Origin: Catalinimonas niigatensis
Lineage (GTDB): Bacteria; Bacteroidota; Bacteroidia; Cytophagales; Cyclobacteriaceae
NCBI RefSeq assembly: GCF_030506285.1
Contig: NZ_CP119422.1
Span: 434,001-498,000, forward strand
Direction of reading: 5' to 3'
DNA length: 64,000 nucleotides
Shown: positions 26,389-32,779 of the stretch, piece by piece
Numbering within the stretch: position 1 is the first letter of the stretch
Layout of the letters: the number at the start of each line of letters is the position of its first letter
The notes under the pieces: generated by a model
The model's input: only the letters and a program-made list of their open reading frames with translations
What the model was told of the DNA's origin: nothing
Database searches by the model: none
Position numbers and translations under genes: made by a program

Positions 26389-26402
26389 AGGTAGTGCCCA
26401 AC
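26389..26402 (-). repeat. Right arm of the inverted repeat bracketing one gene
   Basis: AGGTAGTGCCCAAC, partner of 25905-25918. It is followed by an imperfect palindrome ACATGCGCATTGCACATGT at 26409-26427 that could add secondary structure. Confidence 0.5.
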
Positions 26403-26523
26403 ATCCGTACATGCGCATTGCACATGTTTTACTTATACCTACTCAAGGTAGTTTAATTTTCAATACTATTCAGAGATTATGTAGTAAATATATAAGTTTT
26501 GCTCTTACTATTTGGTTAGTGTT

Positions 26524-26817
26524 TTAATAAAACAACTTCATTGATTAGTGTAATGAATGGTTGATGTCGTGGAAGAGCGTCATTGTATGGCATTTACAGA
26601 GGTCTAAGTAACAAAATGACGTCATTCTATGGTTTATTTGTCTGTTCAAGTCATCAAAGAAGCTCATTATACTATTTTTCTCATCCTAAATGTAATAGAA
26701 TACTGTCCTTTGGTCATTTATTTGACGATTTATGTAATAGAATGAGCGTATTCTATCATTTATTTCTTCGCTGAAGTAATAGAATGCCATCATTTGGTCT
26801 TTTTTCTTCTCTCCTAA
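26524..26817 (+). repeat. Seven tandem copies of a degenerate 42-bp repeat
   Basis: Units of exactly 42 bp start at 26524, 26566, 26608, 26650, 26692, 26734 and 26776. Most begin GTAATAGAATG or a variant (GTAACAAAATG, GTCATCAAAG), with a middle like CATTNTATGG or CATTTGGTC and a T-rich end. In one frame each unit reads as 14 residues with the pattern (S/C)N(R/K)Mx-S-F-(Y/G)-x-L-F, yet stops lie in units 1 and 6. This suggests a former coding repeat or a non-coding tandem array. The copies are diverged, so the tract is old. Confidence 0.75.
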
Positions 26818-27051
26818 ACCTTCAAAGAAGCCTCTAAAACCATCATGTAAGAAGCTGATAAGGCCTGACAGGCAAAGTTATAATTATCTTATTTATACAT
26901 AAAATACTTATATTTTTAGCAACAATTTTGTGTTCAAGCCTGGTACTATGCTGATGCAGGATGAGTATCGTAAGCAGTAATGATGTGTAGCACTGCCCCT
27001 GCCCTACCTCCCCTTGGATCAGCCTTTTTCTATTATCAAAAAAAATTAACA

Positions 27052-27690
27052 ATGATCAGTACCAGAAAAGAACACAAAAAAGATTGGGTGCAAATGTCAC
27101 TGGAAGCTGCGCGCAGGCACACCGACATCCAGGCTGTCATGACGCCCTTTGGCTACGATAAAGTGAAACTGGGAGAAGCCCATACCCTCCTCGGCGAAGT
27201 AAAGAAGTGGGACAGCCTGCATTTTGAACATATCGGCGTTCAGAAAAAAGCTACCCAGGACATTATAGACGCACGCCAGCAGGTAAACAACATCTATAGC
27301 AAGCATCTGAAAATCGCTCGCTTAGCCCTGGACCAGCAGCGCGAACTTTGGGACCTGCTCAAGTTAGAAGGCCGCCGCAAGCAATCTTTGTCCGATTGGC
27401 TGGGACAGGTCAAGGCCTTTTATTATAACTGCGGGCGTGCTGCCGAGATACTGAACAAATATAACATTACCCAGGATATTGTGGATCAGACCAAAGCGAT
27501 GATTGAAGCGATTGAGGATTATCGGGTACATCAGTCCGTGAGCCGATCCCATGCCCAGGAAGCCACGCAGCGTCGTAACAAATTTACTCGCGAGCTGGAC
27601 AGTTGGATGCAGGAGTTTATGTACGTTGCCAAACTTGCTCTGAAGAACAATCCACAATACCTGGAAGCCCTCGGCAAAACGGTGAAGTAA
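27052..27690 (+). CDS. Helical protein of unknown function
   Basis: A 212-residue, all-helical, soluble protein. The start is taken as the ATG giving MISTRKEHKKDWVQ; the frame upstream is Cys/Pro-rich and looks non-coding. Segments such as DQQRELWDLLKLEGRRKQSLSD and SRSHAQEATQRRNKFTRELD look like long amphipathic helices or coiled coil. No catalytic motif is seen. I recall similar small helical proteins scattered in several copies in Cytophagales and relatives, function unknown. It lies between the 42-bp tandem repeat and the palindromic repeat/GIY-YIG cluster. Confidence 0.65.
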   Translation: MISTRKEHKKDWVQMSLEAARRHTDIQAVMTPFGYDKVKLGEAHTLLGEVKKWDSLHFEHIGVQKKATQDIIDARQQVNNIYSKHLKIARLALDQQRELWDLLKLEGRRKQSLSDWLGQVKAFYYNCGRAAEILNKYNITQDIVDQTKAMIEAIEDYRVHQSVSRSHAQEATQRRNKFTRELDSWMQEFMYVAKLALKNNPQYLEALGKTVK

Positions 27691-27758
27691 GGGTTTTTAG
27701 GTTAAAAGCTGAAGGTTGGAGGTTAGGGGTTGAGTATTAAAAATACGTCAAGTAATTG

Positions 27759-27849
27759 GTCATTCCGAGGCACGAGGAATCCTATATAAGCAGCAAGTAA
27801 AATAGCTGACTTATTGAATGGATAAGATCCCTCCTCACGTCGGGATGAC
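27759..27849. repeat. Palindromic dispersed repeat, copy R1
   Basis: 91 bp bounded by GTCATTCCGAGG at the left and TCGGGATGAC at the right; the ends GTCATTCC and GGGATGAC are inverted with one mismatch. The middle AAGTAAAATAGCTGACTTA is shared with copies R4 and R5. Followed by a 54-bp spacer (27850-27903) that recurs after R4. Confidence 0.85.
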
Positions 27850-27903
27850 GGATCGCATAAAGATGAAAGTATTTAAGTGCTTTGAAAAAGGAACAAAGAG
27901 CAC

Positions 27904-28010
27904 GTCATTCCGAGGTACGAGGAATCTTATCCACGCAGTGGTTCAACAGCGTTGATCAGCTGACTTACCGCATGGCCACCATGGAATGGATAAGATCCCT
28001 TCGGGATGAC
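27904..28010. repeat. Palindromic dispersed repeat, copy R2
   Basis: 107 bp. Arms GTCATTCCGAGG...GGAATCTTATCC and GGATAAGATCCC...GGGATGAC can fold into a long hairpin. The sequence after it (from 28011, GGTTCGCATAGAGAAG) resembles the start of the R1-R2 spacer and leads straight into the GIY-YIG gene at 28044. Confidence 0.85.
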
Positions 28011-28043
28011 GGTTCGCATAGAGAAGTTAATACTTAAAAGATC

Positions 28044-28373
28044 ATGGGAAACTACTTTGTCTACATACTCACAAATTCCAAAAAAGCAGTACTGTACATT
28101 GGTATGACCAATGATCTTGAACAAAGACTCATAGAACACTATCTTAAGCGAGGAGACACCAAGTCATTTGCCGGGAAATATTATTGCTACCACCTTTTGT
28201 ATCATGAACGCTTCGCTAGTGCAACACAGGCTATTGAAAGAGAAAAGGAATTGAAAGGCTGGAACAGAAAGCGTAAAGAAGCTTTGATCAATGCGTTTAA
28301 CACAGAATGGATGTTTCTGAATAAGGAGATAATGGATTGGCCTCCGCATCCTGGTATCACTGCCCGCTCATGA
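28044..28373 (+). CDS. GIY-YIG nuclease domain protein (YhbQ/UPF0213-like)
   Basis: A 109-residue single-domain protein. The GIY part reads FVYILTN (residues 5-11), the YIG part LYIGMTNDLEQRLIEHY (about 17-33, with the conserved Arg and His), and the catalytic Glu region is AIEREKELKGWNRKRKEALI. Family members are small nucleases or nuclease-like proteins that are related to UvrC and homing endonucleases; cellular roles are mostly unknown. The gene is flanked by palindromic repeats R1-R2 upstream and R3, R4, R5 downstream, and its 5' region derives from the repeat spacer. That arrangement points to a repeat-nuclease unit. Confidence 0.9.
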   Translation: MGNYFVYILTNSKKAVLYIGMTNDLEQRLIEHYLKRGDTKSFAGKYYCYHLLYHERFASATQAIEREKELKGWNRKRKEALINAFNTEWMFLNKEIMDWPPHPGITARS

Positions 28374-28421
28374 AACTTCAACCTTTATTATTGTTACTCT
28401 ACTTATTTCCACCTCCAAATT

Positions 28422-28523
28422 GTCATTCCACAGGAATCTTAGCCACTCCGTGGTGGCCATGCAGCACGTAAAATAACTGAACTGCTGCATGGCAAAGATC
28501 CCTCCGTTTCACTGCGGGATGAC
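28422..28523. repeat. Palindromic dispersed repeat, copy R3
   Basis: 102 bp, starting GTCATTCCACAGGAATCTT and ending GCGGGATGAC. More diverged in the middle (GTAAAATAACTGAACTGC). Lies 48 bp past the GIY-YIG stop. Confidence 0.8.
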
Positions 28524-28637
28524 AGGAAAAGAGTGACAGGCAGTAATGAATGCTGTAAAGTCCATCCTAAAAAAGGGCAAGTAATACATGCGTTGTAGCG
28601 ATTACTCTCTTTTTCCTCTAATTTGTTCCTCCAACTA

Positions 28638-28742
28638 GTCATTCCGCAGGAATCTTAGCCACGCAGTTGATCAGTTGACTTTCGGCAAGTAAAATAGCTG
28701 ACTTACTGATATGGATAAGACCCCTCCTCACGTCGGGATGAC
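28638..28742. repeat. Palindromic dispersed repeat, copy R4
   Basis: 105 bp, starting GTCATTCCGCAGGAATCTTA and ending TCGGGATGAC. Its right part and the following 54-bp spacer (28743-28796) are nearly identical to the R1 right end and the R1-R2 spacer, with only a few base changes. Confidence 0.85.
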
Positions 28743-28796
28743 GGATCGCATAAAGATGAGAGTATTTAAGTGCTTTGAGAAAGAAACAAAGAGCAC

Positions 28797-28890
28797 GTCA
28801 TTCCGAGGTACGAGGAATCTTGTCTACGCAGTTGATAAGTTCAGATGCGGTGAGTAAAATAGCTGAATTACTTTATGGCTATCCCTATGG
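28797..28890. repeat. Palindromic dispersed repeat, partial copy R5
   Basis: Starts GTCATTCCGAGGTACGAGG like R2 and keeps the GAGTAAAATAGCTGAATTA core but lacks the GGGATGAC right end; it fades out near 28890. With R4 and the spacer it mirrors the R1-spacer-R2 block on the other side of the GIY-YIG gene. Confidence 0.75.
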
Positions 28891-28954
28891 CAAACATTCA
28901 CCCTAACACTCTAACAATCGTTTTTTTAATCCACTGTAAACCAAATGCTTATGA

Positions 28955-28987
28955 TTTTTGCTTAAACGTGCGCTTTATGTACATTTG
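28955..28987 (+). promoter_or_regulatory. Bacteroidota-type promoter directly at the mcrB start
   Basis: TTTTTG (28955-28960), 19 nt, then TACATTTG (28980-28987): a perfect fit to the TTTG-N19-TAnnTTTG consensus. The last base is only 4 nt before the ATG at 28992, so the predicted transcription start falls on or next to the start codon. Confidence 0.65.
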
Positions 28988-28991
28988 AGTA

Positions 28992-30659
28992 ATGAATCAG
29001 GCACTTTTTTCCCCGGCATTGAATGTCATTTTTTATGGTCCGCCCGGCACTGGTAAAACCCTGCACAGCATCAGACAGGCAGTCAGGATTGTAGAGAAGC
29101 TAGATGAAGCCAGCTTTCAGCAAGCCTATCCGCTGGACAAATCCCCACTACTTCAACAGAAGTTTGAGCAATACCAAAAGGAAGGAAAAATTGCTTTGGT
29201 CACTTTCCATCCCTCTTTCTCCTATGAAGATTTTGTAGAAGGACTGAAGCCTTTTAAAAATGAAAAGGATGATCTGTACTATGACATTGAAGATGGCATC
29301 TTCAAGCAAATCTGCCTGAATGCTGCTTACTCATTATACCAGCACCAGCAAAAGAGGTTGCTCCAGAATAAGGAAGGTAGCTATAAGCGGAACTTTGAAG
29401 CCATCTACTATGAGTTTCTGGACTATCTGAAGCGCATGATGCAGGATGAAGCTCAGGAGATTGTCTTTGAAACCAAGTCTGAAAAACCCCTCTTCCTGGT
29501 AGACATCAATAAAAATGATACCCTACAGTTTCGTTACGAAAGAGGCAGCAGAAACTATGGCGTTACCAAGAACAGCATGGCGCAGCTGTACCGCCATTTT
29601 AATTCGGTGGAAGAGATAAAGCATGTCAACGAAGACATACAGAAGGTGACCGGGAAGAGCAATGCCAGCCTGTACTGGTCGGTATTCAACCGGCTCAAAA
29701 CATTTGAAAGTACCCGCAATACCACCTACAATTACCTGCTCAGCAACCGCCGGCTGATGGGTCGCCCGGTAAATGATGAGCTGTACCAGAACATGAAGCG
29801 GGAGATCAGCAGCTTTGATTATCAGCAACTTAAGGAAGATGACTTAAAGCAAGCCGGTAACTTTGTGCTGATCATTGATGAAATCAACCGGGCCAACGTG
29901 CCCGCTGTTTTGGGAGAGCTAATTACCTTGCTGGAACCCGACAAAAGAGCGGGGCAGGCACATGGACTGACCACCCTGCTCCCCTACTCCCGTGAGCGCT
30001 TTACCGTGCCTCCCAATCTGCACATTCTGGGCAGCATGAACACTGCCGACAAAAGCATCAGCACAATAGATACCGCACTCAGGCGCAGGTTTGTCTTTCA
30101 GGAAATACGCCCCCAGGCTGCACTGTTGAACCCTGAGCAATGGGCTGCTCAAGATGCACTACAAACTGAAGAAAAGCTTTCACTGGCAGCAGAGCGAAAG
30201 GGCAAGTATACCAGGAAGCAACAGGCAGCCAGGGCTGGAAGGAATGACTTGCCCAATATAGATTTGGAGAAAATGCTGCTGATGCTCAATGCCCGGCTGG
30301 AAAGACTGCTGGACAGAGAACATACCATAGGCCATGCTTACTTTATACCCGTATTGCTGGATCAGCAGCCCCTGTTAAGGCTCAGAGAAGTCTTTGTTCA
30401 GCAAATTATTCCGCTATTGCAGGAATACTTCTTTGATGACTTCAACAAAATCCAAATGGTCATCGGCAAAGCTTTCTTTACGACTCCTTCCGAAGAGGAT
30501 CACTTTTTCTTTCCCGAACAAGAGACAGAATTTCTCGGTACAGATGACAATTACAATAAAAAGTCGTATGTTTTGCGTCCTTTATCCGACGAAGCGTTTA
30601 TAAGGGCAATCCGGGGAATATATGAAAAAGACCAATCCTCCTTACATCCAGATCTTTGA
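28992..30659 (+). CDS. mcrB: McrB-like AAA+ restriction GTPase with an internal insertion
   Basis: A 555-residue motor subunit of an McrBC-type modification-dependent restriction system. Walker A is FYGPPGTGKT (residues 14-23), Walker B FVLIIDEINRAN (291-302), the McrB signature MNxxD(K/R)S appears as GSMNTADKS (347-355) and the arginine-finger region as ALRRRF (362-367). The protein begins directly with the AAA+ domain, so the usual N-terminal methyl-DNA-binding domain is missing. Instead about 170 residues (about 115-285) are inserted between Walker A and Walker B and may carry target recognition; this is inference. Overlaps mcrC by 38 bp. Its promoter touches the start codon. Confidence 0.9.
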   Translation: MNQALFSPALNVIFYGPPGTGKTLHSIRQAVRIVEKLDEASFQQAYPLDKSPLLQQKFEQYQKEGKIALVTFHPSFSYEDFVEGLKPFKNEKDDLYYDIEDGIFKQICLNAAYSLYQHQQKRLLQNKEGSYKRNFEAIYYEFLDYLKRMMQDEAQEIVFETKSEKPLFLVDINKNDTLQFRYERGSRNYGVTKNSMAQLYRHFNSVEEIKHVNEDIQKVTGKSNASLYWSVFNRLKTFESTRNTTYNYLLSNRRLMGRPVNDELYQNMKREISSFDYQQLKEDDLKQAGNFVLIIDEINRANVPAVLGELITLLEPDKRAGQAHGLTTLLPYSRERFTVPPNLHILGSMNTADKSISTIDTALRRRFVFQEIRPQAALLNPEQWAAQDALQTEEKLSLAAERKGKYTRKQQAARAGRNDLPNIDLEKMLLMLNARLERLLDREHTIGHAYFIPVLLDQQPLLRLREVFVQQIIPLLQEYFFDDFNKIQMVIGKAFFTTPSEEDHFFFPEQETEFLGTDDNYNKKSYVLRPLSDEAFIRAIRGIYEKDQSSLHPDL

Positions 30660-31872
30660 GCACGAATCTTTGCACGTGGGTGAAGAACGGAAGGGTGTGG
30701 TCTTTACTGAACAGCATTGGAGGGAACTTCTGGCACGCAACGAAAGACAATATCCACCCTATTTTCAGATCATACACAAGGGCATACGCGCACTGCATTA
30801 TGTAGGCTTGATGGCCGTGCCTGGCTTTACCCTGGAGATCCTTCCTAAAACTGATGCACAGGAAAAGATACACTGGCAGCTGTTTCTGCTGGATATGCTA
30901 CAGGCCTGCGGCAAGCTTCCCCACACCAGCGTACCCGCATTGTTGTCTGCTGAGCAGGGAAAGTTAAGCGACTTCTTTATCAACGCATTTCTAAGGGAGG
31001 TAGAACAACTTTGCCAAGAAGGATTGCTCAGGAAATACCGGAGAGCGTACAGCAATGAACATAAGTTCAGTGGCAGAATTCTGCTCCATGAGCATGTCAG
31101 GCGAAATTATGTGCACAAAGAAAGAGTCTATGCTGAACATCAGCGCTTTGATACACAGCATATATTGCATGAGGTGATCAGAGAAGCACTTACTTATACT
31201 TTGCAGCTCAGCCAGGCTGCGGATGTACAGCATCGCATACAGAAGTTACTGTCCATTCTACCCACCAATACAGTAAAAATAGATTTGCGCAGCATTGAGA
31301 AACTAAAGCTGGGCAGAGAAGACATCCGGTATCAGAAAGCATTGGAATGGGCGAACTTCATTTTACTAAAACTTAAGCCTCAATTCAGAATGGGCCGCTT
31401 ATCCACCACCTGCTTTATGATAGACATGCAGCAGTTGTTTGAAGAATATGTAGGCTTACAGCTTAAGCAGACCGCTCCCCTCTTTGGATGCAGGATTCAG
31501 CGCCAGGCCAGCAGCAAATTCTGGAAGCAGAGAAGCATCCGTCCTGATATGGTACTATCCACTGCTGCCGGAGAAAATATCATCCTGGATACCAAATGGA
31601 AAATGTTGAAACATGGACAGCCGGGCGATGCCGACCTGAAGCAAATTTATATCTACAACCAGTTTTTTAAGGCGGAAAGAGGGATATTACTATATCCTAG
31701 CCAGGGAAGCTACAGGAATTATGCCTCTACTTTCCATCATCCCAGTACTTCCCCACTTTCCTGCGAGCTTTACTTCCTGGATCTGATGGATAGCCACAGC
31801 CATAGATTGTCAAAAAACTGGGCAGAAAAACTTTTGGAGCAAATGCTAAAGAGAAAAAGCATTTCAGGTTAG
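30622..31872 (+). CDS. mcrC: McrC-like nuclease subunit
   Basis: A 416-residue protein of the McrC family, the cleavage subunit that docks on the McrB ring. The N-terminal beta domain (about 1-110, with GLMAVPGFTLEILPK) contacts McrB; the C-terminal PD-(D/E)xK nuclease shows RPDMVLS (D309) and ILDTKWK (D323, K325), preceded by the helix with FEEYV (about 273-277). All core nuclease residues are present, so it should be active. Starts inside mcrB (38-bp overlap), which indicates coupled translation. Downstream is the convergent tag gene. Confidence 0.9.
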   Translation: MKKTNPPYIQIFEHESLHVGEERKGVVFTEQHWRELLARNERQYPPYFQIIHKGIRALHYVGLMAVPGFTLEILPKTDAQEKIHWQLFLLDMLQACGKLPHTSVPALLSAEQGKLSDFFINAFLREVEQLCQEGLLRKYRRAYSNEHKFSGRILLHEHVRRNYVHKERVYAEHQRFDTQHILHEVIREALTYTLQLSQAADVQHRIQKLLSILPTNTVKIDLRSIEKLKLGREDIRYQKALEWANFILLKLKPQFRMGRLSTTCFMIDMQQLFEEYVGLQLKQTAPLFGCRIQRQASSKFWKQRSIRPDMVLSTAAGENIILDTKWKMLKHGQPGDADLKQIYIYNQFFKAERGILLYPSQGSYRNYASTFHHPSTSPLSCELYFLDLMDSHSHRLSKNWAEKLLEQMLKRKSISG

Positions 31873-31898
31873 AATAACACTGTTCTCAGAAGCAGAAA

Positions 31899-32480
31899 TC
31901 ACACACCTTTCTCTACCAGTTTAGTTTTTCTCCAGCAACCCATCAGATGATCGTCCACCATACCGGCAGCCTGCATAAAAGCATAACAGATGGTTGATCC
32001 CACAAATTTAAATCCTCTTTTCTTCAGGTCTCTGCTCAGTGCATCTGACTCGGGACTGGTGGCAGGAATATCTTTTAGGGTTTGAGGATAATTGGTGATG
32101 GTTTGAAATCCGGTAAACTGCCAGATATACTGATCAAAAGTACCGAATTCCTTCTGTATATCCAGGAAGGCTTTCGCATTGGTGATGGATGCCATGATTT
32201 TGAGTTTATTGCGCACAATCCCCGGATCGCTCATCAACCTTCTGAAGTCTTCATCCCCGTAGGCTGCAATTTTCTTAACATCCCAATCCTCGTATGCTCG
32301 CCGGTAGTTTTCTCTTTTAACCAAAATAGTATACCAGCTTAGCCCGGCCTGGGCGCCATCCAAAGTGATCTTTTCAAACCATTTGGTATCATCATGAACA
32401 GGAACACCCCATTCATGATCGTGGTAATCTTTGTAAAGCTGATCTTTAAGACACCAGTCGCAGCGGACTTCTTCTGTCAT
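31899..32480 (-). CDS. tag: DNA-3-methyladenine glycosylase I
   Basis: A 193-residue base-excision repair enzyme that removes 3-methyladenine. The start MTEEVRCDWC is chosen since the longer frame opens with TTG. The zinc-binding residues of the family (Cys near the N-terminus in RCDWC, His in DHEWGVP, and His and Cys in DDHLMGCW) are all visible, as is the helix-hairpin core LDGAQAGLSWYTIL. It converges with mcrC (26 bp apart) and is likely a housekeeping gene that marks the end of the accessory region. Confidence 0.95.
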   Translation of the reverse strand: MTEEVRCDWCLKDQLYKDYHDHEWGVPVHDDTKWFEKITLDGAQAGLSWYTILVKRENYRRAYEDWDVKKIAAYGDEDFRRLMSDPGIVRNKLKIMASITNAKAFLDIQKEFGTFDQYIWQFTGFQTITNYPQTLKDIPATSPESDALSRDLKKRGFKFVGSTICYAFMQAAGMVDDHLMGCWRKTKLVEKGV

Positions 32481-32779
32481 GTTTGTTTCATTTAAGCACT
32501 TGTATACCAAAAAAATGTAAAAGCACTTTAAAGCAGAAAATTACTGCAAGTTTAGGTGTAAATGAAAGATGATTAAAAAAATAATTTTATATAACTATTC
32601 GGATATACGTTTAAAATAAATACCTGAATGTTACACATTAATTTATCAGGATTAAAAAAATATGCCATTTTCTGAAATTATTACAAGTCCATCATTACAG
32701 AACAAATGCTATTTCTTTTGATGTGGATGCGGACTAATCTTGCTAAACCAAAAAATCTCATTGATTTACAAAATAGTTT

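Larger units (their letters stand above)
26383..27051. other. Intergenic with tandem repeat tract
   Basis: About 670 bp without a supported gene. It holds the inverted-repeat arm at 26389, the 42-bp tandem repeat at 26524-26817 and the upstream region of the helical protein gene. Stops interrupt every longer frame within the repeats. Confidence 0.5.
28374..28991. other. Intergenic filled by palindromic repeats R3-R5 and the mcrB promoter
   Basis: About 620 bp without a gene. It carries R3, R4, the spacer and R5, then about 100 bp of AT-rich sequence with a promoter ending at the mcrB start. Confidence 0.7.

Noticed and set aside
26583-26774. Open frame of 63 codons within the 42-bp repeats
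   Set aside because: It opens with TTG and simply reads the repeat units; other units contain stops in the same frame.
27759-28890. Possible CRISPR array
   Set aside because: The repeats are 90-107 bp, palindromic and irregularly spaced, with a recurring spacer and a gene between; no cas gene.
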